In this document: in pieces, positions 17,560 to 26,042 of the stretch
How positions within the stretch are numbered: position 1 is the first letter of the stretch
How the letters are laid out: each line of letters begins with the position of its first letter
Assembly (NCBI GenBank): GCA_964202895.1
Contig: CAXNJM010000001.1
Coordinates: 1 to 64,000, forward strand
DNA: 64,000 nt
DNA from: JAJTDS01 sp964202895
GTDB lineage: Bacteria; Pseudomonadota; Alphaproteobacteria; Rickettsiales; UBA1997
Reading direction: 5' to 3'
Notes under the pieces: generated by a model
The model's input: only the letters and a program-made list of their open reading frames with translations
What the model was told of the DNA's origin: nothing
Databases searched by the model: none
Program-made: the position numbers and the translations under genes

Positions 17560-18840
17560 GTGATAGAAAAAAAATCTGAACTAGTAAATAGGGTTATATT
17601 CACTATACTAATGATACTGATATATAGATTTGGAACTTTTATACCAGTGCCAGGAATAAATTCTGATGTGGTTAAAAAAATGTTTCAAACCGATTTAGCT
17701 AGTGTTTTTGGTATGGTTAATCTTTTTTCTGGAGGTGCATTGCAGAGAATGAGTATATTTGCACTAAATATAATGCCTTATATAACTGCTTCAATTGTTA
17801 TGCAGCTTTTAACCTCTATGAATAAAAACTTAGAGTCTTTAAAAAAAGAGGGAAGTCATGGTAGATCGAGAATAAATCAATATACAAAATATCTGACTAT
17901 AATTCTTGCTATTTTTCAATCTTTTGGTGTTTATTATGCATTGTCAAACTCTGACAATAGTGCTTTTGTCTCGGATTCTAAAATTTACCTACTAACTACT
18001 GTTGTTAGTCTGGTTGGTGGCACTGTAATGTTGATGTGGTTTGGAGATAGAATAACTAGCTCTGGTATTGGCAACGGAATATCTGTTATCATATTTGTTG
18101 GTATAGCCTCTTCCCTGCCATCAAGCTTTATTCAAATATTTGACTTATCTAGAACTGGTGGATATAGTTTTTTATCTATATTAATGGTTTTTGCTATGTT
18201 TGTGGGTATTTTATTGTTGATTTGCTTCATAGAGAATAGTTATAAGAAAATAAAGATTCAGTATCCTTCAAGTGCAACAATGCGCTCTATGAAGATGCAG
18301 GATTCATCTTTTTTGCCCCTTAAGATAAATATGTCTGGTGTTATACCGCCAATATTTGCAAGTTCATTTTTGATGATTCCATCTGCACTTTCGCAGTTAT
18401 TCGAGTCTGAATCTGGTGGGGCTATAAGTACTTTATTTGCAAGGGGTAATTTTGCCTATATGCTTATATTTGGCATTTTAATTATGTTTTTTTGTTACTT
18501 TTATTCTTCTATAATATTTAATACCGAAGAAGTTGCTGAAAATTTAAAGAAAAGCAATTGTTTTATAGTGGGAATAAGGCCAGGCTCAAATACAGCAAGT
18601 TATCTCGATAAAATCGTTGTAAGGTTAACTTTTTTAGGCAGTATATACTTAGTCATTATATGTGTTGTTCCAGAAATCATAGTAACCCAATATTCCGTTC
18701 CGTTGACAATTGGTGGCACTGGTATATTGATTATGGTGAATGTGGTTCTTGATGTAATGAATCAATTTAGATCTTACTTGTATTCTGATAAATATAGCTC
18801 AGTTCAGAAAGGTAGAAGAGTGAGGCTTAGAGTAAGATGA
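17560..18840 (+). CDS. secY: protein translocase subunit SecY
   Basis: SecY is the channel of the Sec translocon in the inner membrane. The 426-residue protein shows the family N-terminus (FTILMILIYRFGTFIPVPGI), ten predicted membrane segments, GIGNGISVIIFVGI in the middle, the YYSSIIFNTEEVAENLKKS-type loop and IRPGSNTASYLDKI. The start codon is GTG, 18 bases after rplO. The stop overlaps the adk start (ATGA). Confidence 0.97.
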   Translation: MIEKKSELVNRVIFTILMILIYRFGTFIPVPGINSDVVKKMFQTDLASVFGMVNLFSGGALQRMSIFALNIMPYITASIVMQLLTSMNKNLESLKKEGSHGRSRINQYTKYLTIILAIFQSFGVYYALSNSDNSAFVSDSKIYLLTTVVSLVGGTVMLMWFGDRITSSGIGNGISVIIFVGIASSLPSSFIQIFDLSRTGGYSFLSILMVFAMFVGILLLICFIENSYKKIKIQYPSSATMRSMKMQDSSFLPLKINMSGVIPPIFASSFLMIPSALSQLFESESGGAISTLFARGNFAYMLIFGILIMFFCYFYSSIIFNTEEVAENLKKSNCFIVGIRPGSNTASYLDKIVVRLTFLGSIYLVIICVVPEIIVTQYSVPLTIGGTGILIMVNVVLDVMNQFRSYLYSDKYSSVQKGRRVRLRVR

Positions 18841-19508
18841 ATTTAATTTTTCTTGGCCCTCCCGGCTCTGGAAAGGGAACTCAAGCGCTAAAAATAGCGA
18901 ATTTATTCCAGATGCTGAATATCTCGACTGGAGATCTGTTGAGAGAAGAGATATCCTTAAAAACAGAATTCGGAGTCTTGTCTTCATCGTTTATGGAGAA
19001 GGGTCTTCTAGTTCCAGATGAATTGGTTATTAGGCTTATTGAAAATAGGGTTTCAAAAAATGACCAATCTAGTGGTTTTTTGCTAGATGGTTTTCCGAGA
19101 AATATTGAGCAAGCAATTATTCTTAATAATGTCCTGCCTAAGATCGCTAAAAAAATAGATATAGTATTCAATTTTGAGATAGATGAAGGAGTCTTGTTGG
19201 AAAGAATAAAAGGTCGTTTTTCTTGTAAAAAATGCAAGATGACTTACAATAAACTTTTCAACAATACAAAGGTGGACGAAGTTTGTGATATTTGTGGTTC
19301 AAGTGATTTTGAAAGTAGAATTGATGATAATGAGCAAGTTTTAAAAAATAGACTTGACGTTTATCGCAAATCTAATTTAAAAATAATTGAATTTTATCAA
19401 AAAAATAACTTGATTATTTCAATAGATGCTTTAAAAAGCATTTCTTCAGTTTTTGACGACTTGAATAATCATATTATCGATTATAAAAATAAAAATGTTA
19501 ATAGTTAA
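18837..19508 (+). CDS. adk: adenylate kinase (zinc-LID type)
   Basis: Adk interconverts AMP, ADP and ATP. The 223-residue protein has the P-loop GPPGSGKGT (7-15), AMP-binding DGFPRN (84-89) and a long LID. In the LID four cysteines (130, 133, 150, 153) form a CX2C-X16-CX2C zinc site, as in Gram-positive and many alphaproteobacterial kinases and unlike E. coli Adk. It overlaps secY by four bases and is followed by rpsM, the usual alphaproteobacterial order. Confidence 0.97.
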   Translation: MNLIFLGPPGSGKGTQALKIANLFQMLNISTGDLLREEISLKTEFGVLSSSFMEKGLLVPDELVIRLIENRVSKNDQSSGFLLDGFPRNIEQAIILNNVLPKIAKKIDIVFNFEIDEGVLLERIKGRFSCKKCKMTYNKLFNNTKVDEVCDICGSSDFESRIDDNEQVLKNRLDVYRKSNLKIIEFYQKNNLIISIDALKSISSVFDDLNNHIIDYKNKNVNS

Positions 19509-19546
19509 ATTAACATTAATTATACAACTTAAAAAAGGAGACAAAC

Positions 19547-19927
19547 TTGGCTAGGATTGCTGGTGTAAACATTCCAAAGGAAAAAAGGCTCGTTATAGCT
19601 TTAACATATATTTACGGTATAGGACCGACTACTGCTAACAAAATCTGCAAAAAAGTTGGTGTTGACTTAAAAACAAGAACTCATCAAGTTTCAGAAGAGG
19701 TTCTTGCTAAACTTAGAAGTTACATAGAGAAAGAAAAAATGACTCTTGAAGGCGATTTAAGGAGGAAGGTATCTGCTGATATTAAAAGACTTGTTGACCT
19801 TGGTTGTTATAGAGGTATAAGGCATGTTAAAAAGCTTCCTGTTAGAGGTCAAAGAACGCACACCAATGCAAAAACTCGTAAAGGTCGTGGTGTAGCAATT
19901 GCAAACAAGAAAAAAGCTGTAAAATAA
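19547..19927 (+). CDS. rpsM: 30S ribosomal protein S13
   Basis: S13 bridges to the large subunit. The 126-residue product begins MARIAGVNIPKEKRL and ends with RGIRHVKKLPVRGQRTHTNAKTRKG across about residues 91-116. The initiator is TTG, made credible by a strong Shine-Dalgarno (AAAAGGAG) six bases upstream and by the exact family N-terminus. A 38-base gap separates it from adk. Confidence 0.97.
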   Translation: MARIAGVNIPKEKRLVIALTYIYGIGPTTANKICKKVGVDLKTRTHQVSEEVLAKLRSYIEKEKMTLEGDLRRKVSADIKRLVDLGCYRGIRHVKKLPVRGQRTHTNAKTRKGRGVAIANKKKAVK

Positions 19928-19939
19928 ATATTTTAAAAT

Positions 19940-20335
19940 ATGACAAAAAATAATACAAAAAAACCAGTAATTAGCAAAAAAAAGAAAAATGTAATTAATG
20001 GCTTAATAACCGTTTATGCAAGTTTCAATAATACTATAGTATCAGTATCTGATCTGCAGGGAAATGTTATATGCTGGTCATCTACTGGAAAGCATGGTTT
20101 TAAGGGCTCTAGGAAGGCAACACCTTATGCCGCTCAGATTGCTACTCAGAATGCTGTTGAGACCGCTAAAGAGCATGGATTGCAAAATGCAACCGTAAAG
20201 ATTCTTGGTCCTGGAGTCGGAAGAGAGGCTTCTTTGAGAGCTATTCAAGCAACTGGCATAAATGTATCTTTAATAACGGATGCAACTTATCATCCACACA
20301 ATGGGTGCAGACCAGCAAAAAGAAGAAGAGTTTAA
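19940..20335 (+). CDS. rpsK: 30S ribosomal protein S11
   Basis: S11 forms the platform near the mRNA exit. The 131-residue protein has ASFNNTIVSVSDLQGN, the SSTGKHGFKGSRKATPYAAQ segment and the conserved PHNGCRPAKRRRV end. Confidence 0.98.
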   Translation: MTKNNTKKPVISKKKKNVINGLITVYASFNNTIVSVSDLQGNVICWSSTGKHGFKGSRKATPYAAQIATQNAVETAKEHGLQNATVKILGPGVGREASLRAIQATGINVSLITDATYHPHNGCRPAKRRRV

Positions 20336-20385
20336 TCTCTATTCAAATTTTGAAAAACAACATTTAACTAAACTTAAAAAATCAT

Positions 20386-21411
20386 ATGGGAATTTTAAAG
20401 GAAAGCTGGGGGATATTAACAAAGCCATCTTTGGTCGCACTAAAAGAAGGTTACAACGATTTTACCAACTCAGTTATTGTGCTCGAGCCTTTTGAAAGAG
20501 GTTTTGGGAATACTTTAGGCAATTCTTTGCGAAGAGTATTGCTTTCTTGTATCGCTGGTTTTGCAGTTACTTCTGTAAAAATTGATGGAGTATTGCATGA
20601 ATACACTTCAATTGATGGTGTAGAGGAAGATGTTATCGATATTATCATGAATATTAAGTCTTTGGCTATTACAAAAGATAGTTCTGAGCCTTGTGTAATA
20701 AGATTGACATCTGATAGGCTTGGTCCTGTTTATGCTGGCTCAATAGATTTACCTGCTGGCGTTGACATTATAAATAAGGATCTTCTGATATGTACTTTGA
20801 ATGAAGGGGTGAAAATCGATATACAAATGAATGTTGAGTGCGGAAAAGGTTATGTTGTTGCTGATTCATCCAAAAAAGATAAAACCGTTGGCTTGATAGC
20901 GGTCGATTCAATATTCAGCCCCGTTAAAAGGGTTGCTTATAAAGTTGAGAATGCAAGGGTTGGTCAAGTTACCGATTACGACAAGTTGATATTTGAAATA
21001 GAGACAAACGGTTCAATTACTCCAGCCGATGCTTTGGCTACAGCTGCAAAAATATTACAAGACCAACTCTCTGTTTTTATAAACTTTGATGTTGATGCTA
21101 TGGATAATGAGGTTAAGAAGGATATTGATATTGAGCCTGACTTTAATCGTAACCTGTTAAAAACAATCGAAGAGCTTGAATTATCTGTTCGTTCTTATAA
21201 TTGCTTAAAAAATGAAAATATAACATATGTTGGCGATCTAGTTATTAGAACCGAAGCAGAAATGCTTAAAACCGCTAACTTTGGCAGAAAGTCTCTTAAT
21301 GAACTTAAAGAAAATTTAAAATCAATGAGTTTGTCTTTTGGTATGAAGTTAGTTAACTGGCCACCAAAAAATCTTGATGAGTTGCTTAAGATCAAGAATA
21401 AAGAATTTTAA
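20386..21411 (+). CDS. rpoA: DNA-directed RNA polymerase subunit alpha
   Basis: The alpha dimer is the assembly platform of RNA polymerase and binds promoter UP elements and activators. The 341-residue protein has the N-terminal domain with EPFERGFGNTLGNSLRRVLLS (about 35-55) and the helix-hairpin-helix C-terminal domain (ELSVRSYNCLKNENITYVGDL, then LKTANFGRKSLNELKE). Domain order and length are normal. It sits 50 bases after rpsK and before rplQ. Confidence 0.98.
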   Translation: MGILKESWGILTKPSLVALKEGYNDFTNSVIVLEPFERGFGNTLGNSLRRVLLSCIAGFAVTSVKIDGVLHEYTSIDGVEEDVIDIIMNIKSLAITKDSSEPCVIRLTSDRLGPVYAGSIDLPAGVDIINKDLLICTLNEGVKIDIQMNVECGKGYVVADSSKKDKTVGLIAVDSIFSPVKRVAYKVENARVGQVTDYDKLIFEIETNGSITPADALATAAKILQDQLSVFINFDVDAMDNEVKKDIDIEPDFNRNLLKTIEELELSVRSYNCLKNENITYVGDLVIRTEAEMLKTANFGRKSLNELKENLKSMSLSFGMKLVNWPPKNLDELLKIKNKEF

Positions 21412-21432
21412 TAAAATTTAAATCAATTATCT

Positions 21433-21843
21433 ATGAAACATCGAATCAAAGGAAGAAAACTAAGTAGAACTACTTCGCATCGCAAGGCTCTATTAAGAAA
21501 TTTAACTATTTCCTTGGTTAAATATGAGTTAATAAAAACAACTCTACCAAAGGCTAAAGAGCTTCGCCCGTTTATTGAAAAAGTTGTAACCATGGCTAAA
21601 ATTGATAGCCTTGCAAACAGAAGGCTTGTTTTGTCAATTCTTGCAAATGAGGAAGCTGTTGACAAGCTTTTTGCTAAAATAGGCAAAAGAGTTTCTGCTA
21701 GAAATGGCGGATATACAAGGATATTAAAATACGGCTTCAGAACTGGAGATAAAGCTCCGATGGCAATAATCGAGTTTGTTGATAAATCAAGTGAATCTGA
21801 TTTTAGTAAAGAGCAAGAAAAACAAAAATTAACCAGTAATTAA
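21433..21843 (+). CDS. rplQ: 50S ribosomal protein L17
   Basis: L17 lies by the tunnel exit. The 136-residue protein has MKHRIKGRKLSRTTSHRKAL and the NGGYTRILKYGFRTGDKAPMA segment. It has a short charged C-terminal extension after the core. One base before rplS. Confidence 0.97.
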   Translation: MKHRIKGRKLSRTTSHRKALLRNLTISLVKYELIKTTLPKAKELRPFIEKVVTMAKIDSLANRRLVLSILANEEAVDKLFAKIGKRVSARNGGYTRILKYGFRTGDKAPMAIIEFVDKSSESDFSKEQEKQKLTSN

Positions 21844-21844
21844 A

Positions 21845-22222
21845 ATGTCAAATATAATCGATAGCTTTAATAAGCAAGAATTAGAAAAGTTAAAATTATT
21901 AAAAACCAGCCCTATAAAACCCTTTAATGTTGGCGATAATGTCAGTGTTAAGTACAAAATTACCGAAGGAGCTAGCACAAGAATACAGGCATTTAATGGT
22001 GTTGTTATCGCTAAATCAAAGTCTTTTGAGAATTATTCTGCAACTTTTACAGTTCGTAAAATTAGTAGTGGTATTGGGGTGGAGAGAAAATTTATGCTTC
22101 ATTCTCCGCTTGTCTCTGAAGTTGAGATATTGAAAAAAGGAGTTATTCGTAGAGCTAAACTATATTATCTAAGAAAATTAACTGGTAAAGCATCTAGAAT
22201 AAAAGAAAAACTTGATTTTTAG
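21845..22222 (+). CDS. rplS: 50S ribosomal protein L19
   Basis: L19 is at the 30S-50S interface. The 125-residue protein has FNVGDNVSVKYKITEGASTR, the GIGVERKFMLHSPLV signature and RRAKLYYLRKLTGKASRIKEK. Its place directly after rplQ is unusual: rplS is normally in the rpsP-rimM-trmD operon. It is the last ribosomal gene before the terminator-like hairpin. Confidence 0.96.
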   Translation: MSNIIDSFNKQELEKLKLLKTSPIKPFNVGDNVSVKYKITEGASTRIQAFNGVVIAKSKSFENYSATFTVRKISSGIGVERKFMLHSPLVSEVEILKKGVIRRAKLYYLRKLTGKASRIKEKLDF

Positions 22223-22243
22223 CATTTATAAAATTATCTAAAA

Positions 22244-22705
22244 ATGACTCTTGGTTTTTTAAAGAAAAAATACAAAAAAGGCATAATATTGTTAATTATG
22301 CCTTTTTTGCTTTTTTGTTGCTCTGTTGAAAATAATTATTCTAGTTATGTAAGGGTTGAAAAAATTGGAAGCAAGAAATTTTTTACCTTTTTTGTTGATG
22401 ATGAATTCATTGTAAAAAATTATAAGTCCCCTCCTTGGAAGAAGTTTCCTAAAATTTCTGTTGCCGAATATGGTTTGCTCTTGAAGTTAATTAAAGAAGA
22501 TAGCAAGTGTGGATTTGAAAAGTTTGACATAGTCATACATTCCCGTCAAGATAAGGTTTACGATACGACTTTTGCTCATTTGGTTTCTCAGAATTACAGA
22601 GCTCGCCCTATTTCTCCTGTTATTTACAATGGCGAATGTTTGCCTTTTAAAAATAACAAAAACTTTGTTCGTCACTCTGACGGAAACATATTCAAAGAAA
22701 AGTAA
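22244..22705 (+). CDS. putative lipoprotein of unknown function
   Basis: A 153-residue protein with a well-formed lipoprotein signal: basic KKKYKK, hydrophobic IILLIMPFLLF, then CC at the lipobox. The mature part (VENNYSSYVRVEKIG...) has no family I can name; a conserved-looking stretch is SPPWKKFPKISVAEYG. It starts 21 bases after rplS. The coding sequence of the signal peptide coincides with a perfect terminator-like hairpin, so expression from the ribosomal operon should be attenuated. No better downstream start preserves the signal peptide. Confidence 0.7.
   Translation: MTLGFLKKKYKKGIILLIMPFLLFCCSVENNYSSYVRVEKIGSKKFFTFFVDDEFIVKNYKSPPWKKFPKISVAEYGLLLKLIKEDSKCGFEKFDIVIHSRQDKVYDTTFAHLVSQNYRARPISPVIYNGECLPFKNNKNFVRHSDGNIFKEK
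22273..22316 (+). terminator. perfect 15-bp hairpin with T-tracts inside a lipoprotein gene
   Basis: CAAAAAAGGCATAAT (22273-22287) and ATTATGCCTTTTTTG (22295-22309) are exact reverse complements around a 7-base loop, with six T in the stem and six more at 22311-22316. This has the form of a bidirectional intrinsic terminator and lies about 50 bases after the end of rplS. It overlaps codons 10-24 of the lipoprotein gene. Confidence 0.75.
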
Positions 22706-22746
22706 TATTTTCTTTCTTTAAAATCTTAGCTGAAAAATTAGTTTAT

Positions 22747-24615
22747 ATGAAAAATGCTCCTTTATTAGCAATTAGGAATGCTACTATATCTTTTGCTAAA
22801 AAAACTTTATTTGAAAATCTTGATTTACCCTTATTTCAAAAAGATAAAATATGTTTGATTGGCAAAAATGGTGTTGGCAAAACCAGTTTAATTAACTTTA
22901 TTGCTGGTAAAATAGATGTTGATTATGGGGAGAGGTGGGTTATGCCAAATGTTAAAATTGGCTATTTACAACAAGACGAAAAAATTCCTGACGGTTTAAA
23001 GGTTTTTGATTTTATAATTAATTCAATTCAATATAGTTCTTTAGCTAAAGAATTTATGGAGCATAAAAGTTATTTAATTTTATCAATTTGTGATAAATTA
23101 GAAATTGATCCAGAAGTTTCCACCGAAAAGCTTTCTGGAGGACAAAAAAGAAGGGTTAATCTTGCTAAGGCACTAATTCTTGAGCCAGAAATTTTATTGT
23201 TAGATGAGCCAACAAACCATCTTGATTTGAAATTAATCAATTGGCTTGAGGGTTATCTTTTAAACTATAGAGGTGCATTAATAGTCATAAGTCATGATCG
23301 TAAATTTCTAGAGCAAATATCAAACAAGGTTTTTTGGTTAAGATCTGGAAGTATTAAAATTAACAATTTGGGTTATAAAAATTTTGATGAATGGTCGCGA
23401 TTAATTATTGACCAAGAAGAAAGGGAGTTGCATAACCTTAATAAGAAGGTGGATCTTGAAAGTGGCTGGTTGCAAACTGGTGTTACAGGAAGAAGAAAAA
23501 GAAATATTGGTAGGCTTCATTATTTGCAAGAACTTAGGGGCAAATTGGAGGTGCAAAAAAATATATTGAGAAGCAATGCTGATTCTATTAAAATACATAA
23601 TTTTAAAATTGAAGAAGATTCTCCGCAGGTTATAGTTTCTTTAAATAATATTTCCAAGAATTGGTCTCTTGAAAATACTGAATCCTCGAATGGTTTTGCC
23701 GAAAAAACAAAGAAAATTATTAATAATTTTTCTTTAAAAATTTTAAGGGGTGAAAAAATAGGAATAATCGGGCCAAATGGAGCTGGAAAATCGACTTTTT
23801 TAAAAATGTTAATTGGCGAAATAGAGCCGGATTCTGGGACTGTAAAAAGAGCGATAGATTTAAGATTTTCTTATTTTGACCAGATGCGAGCTAAAATTGC
23901 AAAAGGTTCGACAATTCAAAATATATTGTGTGAATCAGGCGGTGATCATGTATTGCTTGCAAATGGCAAAACTAAGCATATATGCGGTTATATGAAGGAT
24001 TTTTTATTCGATCCTAAAGACATAGACACAAGAGTCGACACTCTTTCGGGAGGTCAGCAAAATAGGTTGTTATTGGCGAAAATTCTTGCTAATCCAGGTA
24101 ACTTTTTAATTTTAGATGAGCCTACAAATGACCTTGATATGGATAGTTTAGACCTTCTGCAAGAGTACTTAGTTACCTATCAGGGAACCATGATCATTGT
24201 AAGTCACGACCGTGATTTTTTAGATAATGTTGTAACTAGCATTATTGCCTTTGAAGGAGAGGGCGAGGTTTTTCAAAATCTTGGTGGTTATAGCGATTAT
24301 AGCGATTATATGCAAAAATATCGAAAGTCTGAATTTGCAAATCGAGCAAACAAGAACTCTTCTTCAATTAATAAGAGCGATGAGAAATCCAATTTTATTG
24401 CAAAAACAGGACTTACTAATAAGCAACTTTTTGAATTAGATAAAATAATTATTAAAATTGATAAATTGGAGCAAGAAATTACATCTTTAACCGACAAGTT
24501 AATTGAAAATAAAGATGTAAAGCAAATTCAGGATATTTCTAACAAGATAGCAAAATTGCAGTCAGAGCTTGATATTGCAGAATGTAGATGGATGGAGTTA
24601 GAAAGTTTAAAATAA
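22747..24615 (+). CDS. uup: ABC-F family ATPase, Uup-like
   Basis: ABC-F proteins are soluble tandem ATPases that act on ribosomes rather than in transport. The 622-residue protein has two ABC domains: Walker A GKNGVGKTS and GPNGAGKST, signatures LSGGQKRRV and LSGGQQNRL, Walker B LLLDEPTNHLD and LILDEPTNDLD, joined by the linker region, and a C-terminal coiled coil (about 560-620), which is the mark of the Uup branch. There are no membrane segments. Transcription probably starts locally, as the gene lies 41 bases after the lipoprotein gene. Exact subfamily is likely but not proven. Confidence 0.9.
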   Translation: MKNAPLLAIRNATISFAKKTLFENLDLPLFQKDKICLIGKNGVGKTSLINFIAGKIDVDYGERWVMPNVKIGYLQQDEKIPDGLKVFDFIINSIQYSSLAKEFMEHKSYLILSICDKLEIDPEVSTEKLSGGQKRRVNLAKALILEPEILLLDEPTNHLDLKLINWLEGYLLNYRGALIVISHDRKFLEQISNKVFWLRSGSIKINNLGYKNFDEWSRLIIDQEERELHNLNKKVDLESGWLQTGVTGRRKRNIGRLHYLQELRGKLEVQKNILRSNADSIKIHNFKIEEDSPQVIVSLNNISKNWSLENTESSNGFAEKTKKIINNFSLKILRGEKIGIIGPNGAGKSTFLKMLIGEIEPDSGTVKRAIDLRFSYFDQMRAKIAKGSTIQNILCESGGDHVLLANGKTKHICGYMKDFLFDPKDIDTRVDTLSGGQQNRLLLAKILANPGNFLILDEPTNDLDMDSLDLLQEYLVTYQGTMIIVSHDRDFLDNVVTSIIAFEGEGEVFQNLGGYSDYSDYMQKYRKSEFANRANKNSSSINKSDEKSNFIAKTGLTNKQLFELDKIIIKIDKLEQEITSLTDKLIENKDVKQIQDISNKIAKLQSELDIAECRWMELESLK

Positions 24616-24740
24616 GGGTATTTAGCATTAAATCTTTCTCCATTTTTCTAAAAAAAATAAAATCAAGCTAGACTTTAAACTAACCGCTATATAAAATATA
24701 TTGATTATTTTCCTAAAATCACAAATATTTTTAATTTATA

Positions 24741-26000
24741 ATGTCTAAAAAATTGCACGAAGACAATCAAAATCACGGTTCTCAACAAAATTTAAATGAA
24801 TATTCTTTGCAGTCAAATTTAGTAAAGTCGGGAGAAGATAATGTTATGACCATTAATTTTGGTCCACAACATCCTGCTGCTCATGGTGTTTTAAGGCTTA
24901 TCCTTGAAATGGATGGCGAGGTTATTAAAAGAGCAGATCCTCATATTGGTTTATTGCATCGCGGTACTGAAAAATTAATCGAATATAAAACTTATTTACA
25001 GGCGGTTCCCTATTTTGATAGGCTTGATTATGTTTCTCCAATGTGTCAAGAGCATAGTTTTGCTCTCGCGGTAGAAAGTCTACTCGGTTGTAAGATACCA
25101 TTAAGGGCTCAATATATTAGGGTTCTATTTTCTGAAATCACAAGAATTCTGAACCATATTATGGCAATTACTACTCAGGCTCTTGATGTTGGTGCAATGA
25201 CTCCTTTGTTATGGTTATTTGAAGAAAGAGAAAAAATGATGGGTTTTTATGAAAAGGTTAGTGGTTCAAGAATGCATGCTGCCTACATTAGGCCGGGAGG
25301 TGTTCACCAAGATTTACCAAATGGATTAGCTGAGGAGATAGCTGAATTTATCCTGCATTTCCCAAAAAAACTTGATGATGTTGATAATTTATTGACTGAT
25401 AATCGTATTTTTAAACAAAGAATGGTTGATATTGGTGTTGTGACTGCAGATGAGGCTCTTGCTTGGGGTTTTTCTGGGCCAATGATTCGCGGATCGGGCA
25501 TTGCATGGGATCTCAGAAAAAGTCAACCATACGAAATATATGGAGAGCTTGATTTTGATGTACCTATAGGTAAAAATGGCGATTCATATGATCGCTATTT
25601 AATTAGAGTTGCTGAAATGAGAGAATCAGTAAAATTAATTAAGCAGTGTTTAGAAAAAATGCCTAAAGGTGAAATTGTCGTTGACGATCCAAGAATAGCT
25701 CCTCCAAAAAGAGCAAAAATGAAGAGCGAAATGGAGGCGATGATAAATCACTTTAAGCTTTATACTGAAGGCTATAGAGTTCCTGCTGGAGAGGTTTATA
25801 GGGCGGTTGAAGCACCTAAGGGTGAGTTTGGGGTTTATTTGATTTCTGATGGTTCTAATAAGCCTTATCGTTGTCGAGTCAGGGCTCCAGGGTTTGCTCA
25901 TTTGCAAGCTCTAGATTTTATGGTAAGAGGGCATATGCTTGCTGATGTTGTGACTATTATCTCAACTCAAGATATTGTTTTTGGAGAGGTTGATCGTTAG
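24741..26000 (+). CDS. nuoD: NADH-quinone oxidoreductase subunit D
   Basis: NuoD (49-kDa subunit) helps form the quinone-binding site of respiratory complex I at the inner membrane. The 419-residue protein has TINFGPQHPAAHGVLRL, HRGTEKLIEYKTYLQAVPYFDRLDYVSPM (across about 79-107), GSRMHAAYIRPGGV and the conserved C-terminus ADVVTIISTQDIVFGEVDR. It has about 30 unconserved hydrophilic residues at the N-terminus. It stands alone: no other nuo gene is in the window, whereas nuoD is normally between nuoC and nuoE. Confidence 0.97.
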   Translation: MSKKLHEDNQNHGSQQNLNEYSLQSNLVKSGEDNVMTINFGPQHPAAHGVLRLILEMDGEVIKRADPHIGLLHRGTEKLIEYKTYLQAVPYFDRLDYVSPMCQEHSFALAVESLLGCKIPLRAQYIRVLFSEITRILNHIMAITTQALDVGAMTPLLWLFEEREKMMGFYEKVSGSRMHAAYIRPGGVHQDLPNGLAEEIAEFILHFPKKLDDVDNLLTDNRIFKQRMVDIGVVTADEALAWGFSGPMIRGSGIAWDLRKSQPYEIYGELDFDVPIGKNGDSYDRYLIRVAEMRESVKLIKQCLEKMPKGEIVVDDPRIAPPKRAKMKSEMEAMINHFKLYTEGYRVPAGEVYRAVEAPKGEFGVYLISDGSNKPYRCRVRAPGFAHLQALDFMVRGHMLADVVTIISTQDIVFGEVDR

Positions 26001-26042
26001 AGTTGTTGTTAATCTAAAATTGAAATTACTTAAAACACCATT

